A stretch of DNA of 13,211 nucleotides from JAVVPO01 sp036655715 (GCA_036655715.1 JAVVPO010000072.1:1-13211), one strand, 5' to 3'. Shown: positions 1-7,152, counted from the stretch's first letter. Notes: generated from the sequence alone by a model not told the origin. Made by a program: numbers and translations.

Positions 1-157
1 TTGCAGTTTCTGGAGAATACCCAGTGTATTCAAGCAACTCCTTTGACAAAGTGCTGCCATCCATAGATAATATCAATAGCATAATCGTTTCAAAGTCTAA
101 CTTACGTTTTCTTGTAAAGTCCTTCTCAGATTTTTTAGCAAACAGCCATGGTAGCAT
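1..157 (-). CDS. IS4-type transposase, N-terminal part, cut by window edge
   Basis: This minus-strand frame stays open to the window edge (52 codons). It contains the segment KSEKDFTRKRKLDFETIM followed by LLILSMDGSTLSKELLEYTG. That resembles the N-terminal helical region of IS4-family (DDE) transposases, where a 'DFTRxRKL...SMxGxSLxKELLDY' pattern is typical. The only in-frame ATG is at 157, with a weak AGGTG about five bases before it; a TGA lies a little upstream in the same frame. The predicted N-terminus is short for the family. A neighbouring frame, ending in HATMAVC just before a run of six A's, could be a frameshifted beginning. The gene is therefore either a short intact start or a slightly decayed one. 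The DDE catalytic residues would lie outside the window. The assignment rests on recalled family pattern, not a search. Confidence 0.6.
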   Translation of the reverse strand, partial: MLPWLFAKKSEKDFTRKRKLDFETIMLLILSMDGSTLSKELLEYTGYSPETA

Positions 158-194
158 GAAAACACCTATGGAAATTGTTCAGGAGTCTTGTCAC

Positions 195-410
195 TCACCG
201 ATTCAGGCTGCTATAGCATTTAGCAACTTCTTTATTATTTCCTAGTGCATACCTATATCTCCTAAAACAAGTTTTGTTAACAATAATATAAGCTATAACT
301 AATATTATAATCATATATAGGGCGATCGCAGGCACAGGCCCTATATATCTTAATCCTATCCATCTAAAAGAGTCTGGTAATCCAAATATAGGTTTTGATT
401 TTGTATAAAC
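195..410 (-). pseudogene. Internal fragment of an RbsC-like sugar ABC transporter permease
   Basis: The minus strand reads about 70 codons without a start. Key segments are YTKSKPIFGLPDSFRWIG, then RYIGPVPAIALYMIIILVIA (a membrane helix), then FRRYRYALGNNKEVAKC. This matches the region of ribose/galactofuranose-type permeases (BPD_transp_2) where 'IGPIPvPv', a helix, and 'GRYvYAiGgNxeAAkxSGI' follow one another. After AKC the homology stops: the expected SGI is replaced by YSSLNR and a TGA. At the other end the fragment begins immediately after the stop codon of the 127-residue gene and stays in its reading frame. Both ends of the permease are therefore missing, and no other part of it or of its transporter partners is in the window. 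It is best read as a stranded remnant between the IS-like transposase and the ParA-type unit. Confidence 0.75.
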
Positions 411-794
411 TTAGATTTCTTCATATCCTAATGCCTGCATTCTTAATTTACTCCCCACTATACCTTCTACAATTTTATCTATTATCACAGCTTTTTTATC
501 TCCAGATTTAATATGTATAGCTAGTTCCTTCGCCATATGGATAAGTTGCACATTCGTTAGCTTAAGTTTGCTTAGGTATTCTCTTGCTTCATCCCGTGAG
601 TGCAATTGTTTTAATGTCTTGATATACTTTGCATCAGTTGTTGCTTTATTAACTGGTATCTTATTTTTTCCACTTTCTACTATCCCAAATATACACTCAC
701 CTTCTAGCAATTTTTTTGCTGTATCATCATCTATTCTATTAATAAACTCTAATGCCATGGTAGTTATTTTCAAAGTATCTTTACTTATTAACAT
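411..794 (-). CDS. Small partner protein of the ParA-type ATPase (unknown family)
   Basis: This 127-residue charged, helical protein overlaps the end of the ParA-type gene by 14 bases, so the two are probably co-translated. I do not recognise the family. The C-terminal half (about residues 75-120) reads LSKLKLTNVQLIHMAKELAI, then a KSGDKKAVIIDKIVEG pattern. Its leucine, lysine and isoleucine spacing recalls SAP or Rho-N-like helix-turn-helix modules that bind nucleic acid. In position it corresponds to ParB, but it shows no ParB nuclease-like or helix-turn-helix signature. A small centromere- or DNA-binding partner is an inference only. The ribosome site is a modest AAGGA about eleven bases upstream. 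The stop codon is directly joined to the sugar permease fragment, so the 3' end may lie at a rearrangement boundary. Confidence 0.7.
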   Translation of the reverse strand: MLISKDTLKITTMALEFINRIDDDTAKKLLEGECIFGIVESGKNKIPVNKATTDAKYIKTLKQLHSRDEAREYLSKLKLTNVQLIHMAKELAIHIKSGDKKAVIIDKIVEGIVGSKLRMQALGYEEI

Positions 795-1704
795 TTCTAC
801 TATCTATCCTTTCTTTCATTTCATCTAGTAGTTTATTAAAGTCACTAATGACTTTCTTTTCACTTTCACTACTCCCTTTTCCTAAAATAAGTGGTATATT
901 ACTTGATCCTCCTAGAGACGTTTGGTTAAATCTTATTTTAGACTCAAACATCTTAATGTCCTTTAATTGTTTCATATGCCCATCATATTCTTTATTCGCA
1001 GATATAAGCCCTGTCTTTCCAAATTCCACCATTGTACTCACTAGCCCTAGTGGTTTTACTTTAATCTTCTCTCTATTCATATTAAATCTATCAATATTGC
1101 TATTTAGTTCATGCAATAGCCTTTTAATATGCCCATCAAGGGTATCTACACCAACTGTAGATAAAAAATCTAATCTTGTTGGAATAATATAATAATCACT
1201 TGCTATAATAGCACTTTGTGTGCTAATGTCGAAACTTGGTTGACAGTCGATAAGTACTAAATCAAATTCATCTTTTATCTTCTCTATCTCTTCCGCTAAT
1301 AGAGAAAGAATTTGCAGTTTATTGGTTGATTGCTTCCGCTTAAATTTCCCGCCCAATCCTTGGGCAAGTTCTATTTGCACCTCATATAAATCTGTATGAG
1401 AAGCTACCAAAGTTAGAGGCTGAGTTAGTAACTCATTGACTTCTAACTCTTTTATAAAGTAGTTTTTTAAATCTCTTGGCTTCTTATTAAAATAGTCATC
1501 GTACCAGTTTTTAATTGTTTTTGTCTGCCTATACTTCTGCTTCCAATCATATGGGTGCATAAAAGAAAAAGTAAGACTTGCCTGAGGGTCTAAGTCTATC
1601 ATTAAAACCTTATAGCCATCTCTTGCAAATCCTGCTGCCATATTGGCTACTACTGTTGTCTTTCCTACTCCTCCTTTGTAATTAATTACTGCTATAGTTG
1701 TCAG
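781..1704 (-). CDS. ParA/Soj-family ATPase, apparent CTG start
   Basis: A partition-type P-loop ATPase of 307 residues if started at the CTG at 1704. It has the deviant Walker A motif KGGVGKTT (residues 10-17), the Walker A' segment MIDLDPQAS (about 35-43) and a Walker B-like LVLIDCQPSFD (about 149-159). These are the usual ParA/MinD order and spacing. Such ATPases position DNA or protein cargo with a DNA-binding partner. The first ATG in frame lies after the Walker A motif and cannot be the start. Upstream of it there is no ATG, GTG or TTG before the in-frame TAG. The protein read from CTG (TTIAVINYKGGVGKTT after the first residue) is a perfect family N-terminus, and AGGAGGT lies seven bases before the CTG. 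ATT one codon earlier is the alternative. The small overlapping partner follows. No classical ParB is nearby, so this may come from a plasmid-like or integrative element. Confidence 0.88.
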   Translation of the reverse strand: MTTIAVINYKGGVGKTTVVANMAAGFARDGYKVLMIDLDPQASLTFSFMHPYDWKQKYRQTKTIKNWYDDYFNKKPRDLKNYFIKELEVNELLTQPLTLVASHTDLYEVQIELAQGLGGKFKRKQSTNKLQILSLLAEEIEKIKDEFDLVLIDCQPSFDISTQSAIIASDYYIIPTRLDFLSTVGVDTLDGHIKRLLHELNSNIDRFNMNREKIKVKPLGLVSTMVEFGKTGLISANKEYDGHMKQLKDIKMFESKIRFNQTSLGGSSNIPLILGKGSSESEKKVISDFNKLLDEMKERIDSRNVNK

Positions 1705-1711
1705 AATAACT
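1705..1711 (-). other. Spacer and candidate alternative ATT start before the ParA-type CTG
   Basis: Seven bases separate a consensus AGGAGGT from the CTG codon. The ATT codon immediately before the CTG is only four bases from the ribosome site, closer than usual. On spacing the CTG is therefore the preferred initiation codon. Confidence 0.4.
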
Positions 1712-1741
1712 ACCTCCTTATATTTTGTACATACACTTACC

Positions 1742-1777
1742 TATAACATATGAATGTTTCAGCTCATCTATGTTATA
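1742..1777. repeat. Inverted repeat upstream of the ParA-type gene
   Basis: TATAACATA at 1742-1750 and its exact complement TATGTTATA at 1769-1777 are separated by 18 bases, about 38 bases before the ParA-type start. The repeat could be an operator at the promoter or a centromere-like site for the partition pair. It is A+T rich, so chance is not excluded. Confidence 0.4.
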
Positions 1778-1805
1778 AGCTAGCAAGTTATTCTTTCGTA
1801 AACTA

Positions 1806-1835
1806 AAAGGCCTCAACTCTTATAGTTGGGCCTTT
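1806..1835 (-). terminator. Intrinsic terminator after the exonuclease gene
   Basis: The arms AAAGGCCTCAACT and AGTTGGGCCTTT form a 12-pair G+C-containing stem with a bulged base and a short A+T loop. On the minus strand the stem is followed by a T-rich stretch (TTTTAGTTT). It lies 36 bases past the exonuclease stop and separates that gene from the ParA-type unit. Confidence 0.8.
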
Positions 1836-1870
1836 CTTGGTGTTTTATCTAAAAGCTTCTTACTCCCCTT

Positions 1871-2926
1871 CTAAAATTTCCCAGCTATTAAGCTGTTAAA
1901 TTCATACTTTAAGCATTGTTCTCTTAGTTTATCATCTAGAATATTCACTTCAAAGTCAGCTAATTCTTGCGAAATAGGGATATCACATTTGATGGTTCCT
2001 AGCTCTTTGCTTAGGAACGCTGCTTCTTTGCCTAGTACTTCTGATTCTGTACTTTCTTTAAGTAGATTACTAATAGGTGATCTAGAAATACCTAGGGATG
2101 TTTTCCAGAACTCCTTAATTTCTTTTTCAGTTGCTGCATCTAAATTTTCTAAGATATCATAGATAACCTCAATACTTCCGTACTCCTGAATTAATGGAAT
2201 AGCTGCTTTAGGTCCTACACCTTTTACGCCTGGAATATTATCACCTGAATCACCTTCTAAAGCTTTTAAATCAATACATTGCGCCGGATATACTCCTTTA
2301 TATTCTTTAACTAGTGGAGGAGTTAATTCAATCACACCTGTTGGCAAGCCCTCTGTAAAATCTGGATAATATTCTTTGCGAAGTTCATCAGCTTTTGATG
2401 TCACTAGCCATAATCTCGTAAAGTCTGATACTAGCTGAAGAGCATCGTTATCCTTGGTTAAAATCAAAGTAGCAATATCCTTTTCAAATTTTTTCGCCAT
2501 AGACCCTAAATAATCATCAGCTTCAAAGATATTTTCTATATCTGCTTTCGGATCACTCATTAATTGAGGGATTCCAATTTCTCTTAATAGTTCTTGCATA
2601 TTAACAAATTGCTCTTTAAGTGGTGCATCAGTCCCTTTTCTGGTTCCTTTGTAGGATGTAGCAATAGAGCGTCTAAACGTATCTCTTGTCACGTCCCAGC
2701 ATACCGCTATATGTGAAGGCTTTTGCTCTTTAATAATCTTTAGCATCGCTTTAAGCATACCGTACATAGCATTTGTATATTTACCATCTGATGTATGTAG
2801 AATCTTAGAGAATAATGCTTGTCTTTGTTCTGGATCACGCACACCCTGTAACTCTCGTGGCAAGTTCCCATGATAATGTGTAGAGAGCAAACTTGAACCA
2901 TCAATTAGTAATAACTTATTTTTCAT
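1871..2926 (-). CDS. Stand-alone 5'-3' exonuclease (FEN / PolI 5'-nuclease family)
   Basis: A 351-residue flap-endonuclease-type protein that would remove RNA primers or 5' flaps in replication and repair. The metal-binding acidic residues are visible: Asp9 in LLLIDGSS, Asp78 in the CWDVTRDTFR segment, the EADD cluster at 135-138, the TKDND segment at 157-161, and Asp226/Asp229 in GDSGDNIPGVKGVGPKAA. The last segment is the helix-hairpin-helix DNA-binding motif. Length and domain order match single-domain bacterial 5'-3' exonucleases, not full DNA polymerase I; no polymerase domain follows. Between Asp9 and the helical arch there is an extra stretch of about 30 residues (around 20-50) compared with the PolI version I recall. 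The ATG at 2926 has AGGAG about nine bases upstream. A terminator follows the gene. Confidence 0.9.
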   Translation of the reverse strand: MKNKLLLIDGSSLLSTHYHGNLPRELQGVRDPEQRQALFSKILHTSDGKYTNAMYGMLKAMLKIIKEQKPSHIAVCWDVTRDTFRRSIATSYKGTRKGTDAPLKEQFVNMQELLREIGIPQLMSDPKADIENIFEADDYLGSMAKKFEKDIATLILTKDNDALQLVSDFTRLWLVTSKADELRKEYYPDFTEGLPTGVIELTPPLVKEYKGVYPAQCIDLKALEGDSGDNIPGVKGVGPKAAIPLIQEYGSIEVIYDILENLDAATEKEIKEFWKTSLGISRSPISNLLKESTESEVLGKEAAFLSKELGTIKCDIPISQELADFEVNILDDKLREQCLKYEFNSLIAGKF

Positions 2927-2953
2927 TTTTAAATTCTCCTAAACTTTTTTATA

Positions 2954-2986
2954 TTAACTATAACTTGTCCTCCATAAAATGAACAT
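2954..2986 (-). CDS. Possible ten-codon leader ORF before the exonuclease
   Basis: A very good ribosome site, AAGGAGA, sits six bases before an ATG that opens only ten codons (MFILWRTSYS) and then stops. The exonuclease start follows 27 bases later with its own AGGAG. This could be a translated leader peptide, or a chance ribosome-site-like sequence. There is no independent evidence of translation. Confidence 0.25.
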   Translation of the reverse strand: MFILWRTSYS

Positions 2987-3068
2987 TAAGAATCTCCTTA
3001 TTTTCCCAGGAAATACAAAAGCTAACTTTGGCGATTGAAAAATAAGCTAAGCCATCTTTATAGCCCAT
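2958..3068 (-). CDS. Possible 36-residue ORF between protease and exonuclease genes
   Basis: The frame begins MGYKDGLAYFSIAKVSFC and ends VHFMEDKL. It fills most of the 180-base gap between the CPBP protease and exonuclease genes on their strand. It has only a weak GGGG before its ATG and overlaps the ten-codon leader ORF in another frame. I do not recognise it; it may be chance or a remnant. Confidence 0.15.
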   Translation of the reverse strand: MGYKDGLAYFSIAKVSFCISWENKEILNVHFMEDKL

Positions 3069-3106
3069 TGTGGTGCCCCAATAGATAACAATATGACATT
3101 AAAGCC

Positions 3107-3805
3107 TTATTGCATTAAAAGATAGCTACTTAACATCCCCATCAACCAGCCAATACCATTAATGGTCATATGCATAATAGTGGATGTCATCACATTGCCA
3201 TGTTTTTCCCTAACCCAGCCAAAGCTAATCCCTAGTACTGAAGCATAGATCTTTTGTAATCCAAAAGGATGGATAATCCCAAATAGTACCCCTTGTGCGA
3301 TAACTGCTACACGTGGACCAAACGCTGCTTTAAGCGTCCCTTGGACTTTGCCTCTAAAGATGTATTCTTCTACTATAGGTGCACCTATTACTAGTACGAA
3401 AAACCGTATAACATGCTCTTTGTTTACAAACAAAGTATCCATCTGGTCCCCATACTCTGGGAAAAATGGCAAGAAGATCGCATTAATAAATATAGATAAA
3501 ATCCAAAGCCCAATGCCATACATAGCATATTTCACCACATACTTTATGAACTTATAGAAACTTTCATATTGAAAATCACGGTAACCTTCTAAGATATCTT
3601 TCTTCTTCCATTTATCTAGACCAATCAATACACCGAGTACAAGGACATAAGAAAGAAGTGTTATTAAAAACTGATGTTCTACTACAAAGGTCTCACTGGT
3701 TACGCCTACAAATAAAAATATTAAAAAAGCTATAAGATACTGACTTGCAATAAACCATAAAACAAGTGCAATAGAACCCATTAAAGATTTGATTTGTCTA
3801 CTCAT
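3107..3805 (-). CDS. CPBP-family intramembrane metalloprotease (CAAX protease / Abi type)
   Basis: A multi-pass membrane protein of 232 residues with the three conserved motifs of the CPBP (Rce1-like) family: EEYIFRG (EExxxR), then FGIIHPFG (FxxxH), then HMTINGIG (HxxxN). These supply the glutamates, histidines and asparagine of the metal site inside the membrane. Bacterial members are linked to CAAX-like processing, bacteriocin self-immunity or membrane-protein turnover; which applies here cannot be told. The ORF could begin six codons earlier at 3823, but GGGGGA lies just before the ATG at 3805, so that start is preferred. The gene is divergent from plsC with a short shared promoter region. 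No bacteriocin-like gene is adjacent. Confidence 0.9.
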   Translation of the reverse strand: MSRQIKSLMGSIALVLWFIASQYLIAFLIFLFVGVTSETFVVEHQFLITLLSYVLVLGVLIGLDKWKKKDILEGYRDFQYESFYKFIKYVVKYAMYGIGLWILSIFINAIFLPFFPEYGDQMDTLFVNKEHVIRFFVLVIGAPIVEEYIFRGKVQGTLKAAFGPRVAVIAQGVLFGIIHPFGLQKIYASVLGISFGWVREKHGNVMTSTIMHMTINGIGWLMGMLSSYLLMQ

Positions 3806-3841
3806 TATTCCCCCTTGAATCATTTACTTTATTTTTTATAT

Positions 3842-3847
3842 ATTATA
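3842..3847 (-). promoter_or_regulatory. Candidate -10 box of the CPBP protease gene
   Basis: A perfect TATAAT on the minus strand lies about 37 bases before the protease start. No good -35 is found at the right distance. The box directly abuts the 8-base inverted repeat at 3848-3867. Confidence 0.4.
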
Positions 3848-3867
3848 ACCTATTTGTTGAAATAGGT
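3848..3867. repeat. Operator-like inverted repeat between divergent promoters
   Basis: ACCTATTT and its exact complement AAATAGGT flank a GTTG spacer. The palindrome covers the -35 of the plsC promoter and touches the -10 of the protease promoter, so a bound protein could affect both. The half-site AATAGGTA recurs at 3884-3891, 23 bases downstream, overlapping the plsC -10. Confidence 0.45.
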
Positions 3868-3886
3868 ATAGCATGTGTTCTATAAT
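3857..3886 (+). promoter_or_regulatory. Sigma-A-type promoter of plsC-nitroreductase operon
   Basis: TTGAAA at 3857-3862 and a perfect TATAAT at 3881-3886 are separated by 18 bases. The plsC start follows 32 bases after the -10. The -35 lies inside the inverted repeat at 3848-3867. Confidence 0.65.
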
Positions 3887-3918
3887 AGGTAGGTATTATT
3901 ATTTTACGGAGGACTCAT

Positions 3919-4644
3919 ATGTTTAAAACAATTATATGGTACTTAGATTTCGCAATCAGTCTCTGCTGCCAAACACCGCACTTATTCAAACTTAAGAAGC
4001 TTGAAACCCAAGGAAAAATCTCTGAAAAAGAGGCTCTTGCACATGAAATCACCACTAAGTGGGCTCTTAAGCGCCTAAATCATAGTGGGGCTACTGTTAT
4101 CATTCATGGCAAAGAAAATATTCCTACTGATCAAAATGTAGTTTTCATGAGTAATCACCAAAGCAATTTTGATATTGCTCTTTTCATGAGCTACATAGAT
4201 GTGCCTAAAGGATTTGTTTCTAAAATAGAAATGGCCAGAGTCCCACTACTTAAAGATTGGATGGAAAGTATCCATTGTGTCTTTATGGATAGATCTACCC
4301 TCAAAGGGGCTGCCTCTGCTATTGTAGAAGGTATTAAACTCATCAAAAGTGGCTATTCTCTTGTTATCTTCCCAGAAGGGACAAGAAGTAAGGGGGATCA
4401 AATGGCTGAGTTCAAAGCAGGTAGTTTTAAACTTGCAACCAAGCCTAAAGTGCCTATCGTGCCTGTAACGATTAATGGTTCTTATAAGCTCCTTGAAGGC
4501 AATGGTAACCGTATCAAATCGGGTACTGTAGAAGTTTATATCCACCCAGCCATTGAAACAGCGACCCTTAGCAAGGATGAACTAAACCAGCTCCCTACAA
4601 GAGTACAAAGTATTATCGGCAGCAAACTGCCTCATCAAGATTAA
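3919..4644 (+). CDS. plsC: 1-acyl-sn-glycerol-3-phosphate acyltransferase (PlsC family)
   Basis: A membrane-associated acyltransferase of 241 residues that would add the second acyl chain to lysophosphatidic acid, giving phosphatidic acid for phospholipid synthesis. The family motifs appear in order: NHQSNFD (79-85, the catalytic HX4D), FVSKIE (99-104), FPEGTRSKG (151-159, glycerophosphate binding) and VPIVPV (178-183). An N-terminal hydrophobic stretch fits the membrane attachment seen in relatives. The length is normal. The start ATG has GGAGGA seven bases upstream. A nitroreductase gene follows after 18 bases in what looks like one operon; that pairing gives no obvious metabolic link. PlsC-like enzymes with other acyl acceptors exist, so substrate identity is inferred from the family. 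Confidence 0.9.
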   Translation: MFKTIIWYLDFAISLCCQTPHLFKLKKLETQGKISEKEALAHEITTKWALKRLNHSGATVIIHGKENIPTDQNVVFMSNHQSNFDIALFMSYIDVPKGFVSKIEMARVPLLKDWMESIHCVFMDRSTLKGAASAIVEGIKLIKSGYSLVIFPEGTRSKGDQMAEFKAGSFKLATKPKVPIVPVTINGSYKLLEGNGNRIKSGTVEVYIHPAIETATLSKDELNQLPTRVQSIIGSKLPHQD

Positions 4645-4662
4645 GATGCCTAGGAGGCCCTA

Positions 4663-5295
4663 ATGAGCTTAGATTTTATTTACAATAGACATAGCGTTAG
4701 AAAATTTACAGACAAGCAAGTTCCTATTGAGGATCTTAAGACAATAATAGAAGCGGCTACTTATGCTCCTTCAGGAAAAAACACTCAGAACTGGCATTTT
4801 GTTGCTATCAGAGATAAGGAAAAGATTATACAAATTGCTGATATGATTGAAAAGAGACATTTAGAAATTACTCATCTGTCTCAAAATGAAAAAGTAAAAG
4901 AATTCTTTTTAAAATTTATGAAGTATCACATTGCCTTTAAAAGTGCACCCACACTTATTCTTGCTTATGCAGGGCCTTATTCCCTTACAGAATTAGATAT
5001 TCTAAGAGAAACTAATGCACCTGCTGAAGAAATAGACGAAATTCTTGCCATTGACTCCCGTGTGCAAAATGTAAGCGCCGCTATGGAAAACTTATTACTT
5101 GCAGCTAGTGAAATGGGCTACGGTACTTGTTGGATGACAGGATTTGGCTATGCCAGAAAGGAAATCGAAGCTTTTATTGGCCTTGATAAACCTGGTTATG
5201 ACTTAATTTCTATGACGCCACTTGGATTACCTGCTAGTGCGCCTTTTGTCATTGCACGTAAACCTGTGGATGAGATTTTAACAATTATCGAGTAG
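4663..5295 (+). CDS. Nitroreductase-family FMN-dependent oxidoreductase
   Basis: A 210-residue single-domain flavoprotein of the nitroreductase fold, normally a homodimer that binds FMN and uses NAD(P)H. Support comes from the N-terminal RHSVRKF (9-15), APSGKNTQNWHF (35-46), which contributes FMN-phosphate and flavin contacts, and the helix-plus-strand AAMENLLLAASEMGYGTCWM with its conserved glycine-rich turn. Length is typical. Its substrate cannot be told from sequence; members reduce nitro compounds, quinones, flavins or other electron acceptors. The ATG has TAGGAGG six bases upstream. The gene is downstream of plsC and ends before a strong bidirectional terminator. Confidence 0.92.
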   Translation: MSLDFIYNRHSVRKFTDKQVPIEDLKTIIEAATYAPSGKNTQNWHFVAIRDKEKIIQIADMIEKRHLEITHLSQNEKVKEFFLKFMKYHIAFKSAPTLILAYAGPYSLTELDILRETNAPAEEIDEILAIDSRVQNVSAAMENLLLAASEMGYGTCWMTGFGYARKEIEAFIGLDKPGYDLISMTPLGLPASAPFVIARKPVDEILTIIE

Positions 5296-5318
5296 TATGA
5301 CTTACTCATTGACGTCAC

Positions 5319-5358
5319 AAAAGAGGGTACGAAATCAATAGATTTCGCACCCTCTTTT
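5319..5358. terminator. Bidirectional intrinsic terminator
   Basis: An 18-position stem with one A-C mismatch: the left arm begins AAAAGAGGGT and the right arm is GATTTCGCACCCTCTTTT, with a four-base AATA loop. T-runs follow on the plus strand, and TTTT closes it on the minus strand. It serves both the plsC-nitroreductase operon and the facing ABC exporter gene. Confidence 0.9.
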
Positions 5359-5380
5359 TATATTACTCTTTATCGTATGC

Positions 5381-7099
5381 TTATTCTATTAAGGATTCAA
5401 ATTGAGATTCATAAAGCATTTTATAGATACCGTCTTTGTCTAACAACGCTTCATGGGTACCTTTTTCTTCTATCCCATTAGGGCCTAGCACCACAATCTC
5501 ATCTGCATTTTTAATGGTTGAAAGTCTATGGGCTACGACTATTGTTGTACGCCCCTTACACACTTCCTCTATAGATTGTTTAATCATATATTCTGTTGCA
5601 TTGTCTAATGCTGATGTCGCCTCATCTAGTATTAGAATAGATGGATTTTTAAGGAATACCCTAGCTATGGATAACCTCTGCTTTTGTCCCCCAGATAATT
5701 TGACCCCACGCTCACCAATGTAGGTATCATAGCCTTCTGGTAATGTCATGATAAATTCATGAATATTAGCTTTTTTAGCTGCGTCCATAAGTTCCTCTTC
5801 GGTTGCTTTATGGTCACCATATAAAATGTTTTCTCTAATAGTTCCTGTAAAGAGGAATACCTCTTGCTGTACAATTCCTATATGACTTCTTAGAGAATCA
5901 AGACTTATATCATAAATACTATGCCCATCAATCTGAATATCCCCCCCATCAATTTCATAGAATCTAGGGATAAGATTACAAAACGTTGTCTTGCCACCGC
6001 CTGATGGTCCGACTAGTGCAACCATTCTCCCTTTTTCAATAGTCAGATTAAGTTCATTAAGAATATATTCTTCTTCATATTTAAAGCTTACATTTTCAAA
6101 GCGAATTTCACCTTCTACTTGATCTAGTGCCACAGCATCAGGCTTATCCTGCTCTTCTACCTCATCCATCAGCTCTATGTAACGTTTAAAGCCTGTCATC
6201 CCATTTTGGTACTGCTCCATAAAGTTAATCAGCTTTTTAATCGGTTGAGTAAATAACTTAATATACAGAAGATAGGCCATGAAATCACCTATTGTAATAA
6301 TCCCTTTATAAGTAAAGAGTCCACCCACAATCATACAGATATAATCTAACATATCAATGCTAAGGGTTGCTCCTGAGAAGTACTCAGCCATCGTCTTATA
6401 CGCTTCAACTCTTGCATTCCCAAATTTCTTGTTGCCTTCTTGGAACTTTTCTAGTTCATGTGTATGACTATTAAAACTTTTAGATACCCTCATTCCTGCA
6501 ATACTATTTTCAAGTAGTGCATTAACCGAACCTGTCTCTACTCTGCTTTTTGAGAAAGCCTTACCCATCTTATCTTTTTTCTTCCAAGTAAACCAAAATA
6601 TAATTGGAATAAATGCAAAAATAACAAGTGTTAACGGTACATTAACATTCAGGAGAATTAAAAATGACCCAATAATCATAACAAAGGAAATGAATAAATC
6701 TTCAGGTCCATGATGTGCCAGTTCTGATATCTCCATCAGGTCATTAATAATACGAGACATAATCTCTCCGGCTTTTGTATTATCAAAATACGTGCAAGAT
6801 AGTCTCTGTAAATGACTAAAAATATCTTTTCTCATATCAGCTTGCATTCTAACACCTATTACGTGTCCCCAGTATTGCATAAAATAGTTACAAGCATATT
6901 TAATCACAAAAATGATAATTAAGGTGATTGCAAAAACACCTATCATTCTTATATTTTTATTGGGGATGCTATCATTAATCAGTTCTCTTGTCATCATCGG
7001 ATAAATAAGATCACATGATGCAGCCAAAAGAGCAACCAATAAATCCAAAATAAATAACTTTTTATAGGGTTTATAATAACTAATAAATTTTTTCAGCAT
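5381..7099 (-). CDS. ABC exporter half-transporter (fused permease and ATPase, MsbA/BmrA-like)
   Basis: A 572-residue protein with an N-terminal six-helix transmembrane domain (about 1-310) and a C-terminal nucleotide-binding domain. The ATPase part shows Walker A GPSGGGKT (364-371), the Q-loop QQEVFLF (411-417), signature LSGGQKQR (468-475), Walker B ILILDEATSALD (488-499) and the H-loop histidine in VAHRLS (524). All catalytic positions are intact. Such half-transporters work as homo- or heterodimers exporting lipids, drugs or peptides. No second half-transporter adjoins it, so a homodimer is the simpler reading. There is no peptidase C39 domain and no nearby precursor peptide. The start ATG has AAAGGA nine bases upstream. 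The gene is transcribed alone from 7153 and ends at the shared terminator. Confidence 0.93.
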   Translation of the reverse strand: MLKKFISYYKPYKKLFILDLLVALLAASCDLIYPMMTRELINDSIPNKNIRMIGVFAITLIIIFVIKYACNYFMQYWGHVIGVRMQADMRKDIFSHLQRLSCTYFDNTKAGEIMSRIINDLMEISELAHHGPEDLFISFVMIIGSFLILLNVNVPLTLVIFAFIPIIFWFTWKKKDKMGKAFSKSRVETGSVNALLENSIAGMRVSKSFNSHTHELEKFQEGNKKFGNARVEAYKTMAEYFSGATLSIDMLDYICMIVGGLFTYKGIITIGDFMAYLLYIKLFTQPIKKLINFMEQYQNGMTGFKRYIELMDEVEEQDKPDAVALDQVEGEIRFENVSFKYEEEYILNELNLTIEKGRMVALVGPSGGGKTTFCNLIPRFYEIDGGDIQIDGHSIYDISLDSLRSHIGIVQQEVFLFTGTIRENILYGDHKATEEELMDAAKKANIHEFIMTLPEGYDTYIGERGVKLSGGQKQRLSIARVFLKNPSILILDEATSALDNATEYMIKQSIEEVCKGRTTIVVAHRLSTIKNADEIVVLGPNGIEEKGTHEALLDKDGIYKMLYESQFESLIE

Positions 7100-7152
7100 T
7101 GTTTATCATCCTTTCTAGTAGGATTCTCTTTTTTCAGAATTCATACCTTTGT

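Noticed and set aside
24..245. A 73-codon plus-strand frame at the left edge
   Set aside because: The minus strand encodes transposase-like and permease-like sequence across the same bases; the plus frame resembles nothing and is a shadow.
195..794. Possible stop-codon readthrough fusing the 127-residue protein to the permease fragment, since both share one frame
   Set aside because: The permease piece starts mid-protein and ends in unrelated sequence, so a junction of two DNA sources explains it better than programmed readthrough.
4246..4545. A 99-codon minus-strand frame inside plsC
   Set aside because: It lies fully within a well-supported acyltransferase gene and has no ribosome site or recognisable protein features.
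3803..4644. CPBP protease as a bacteriocin immunity protein
   Set aside because: No precursor peptide or bacteriocin-type genes are adjacent; the ABC exporter at 5381-7099 lacks a C39 peptidase domain and is in a separate unit.
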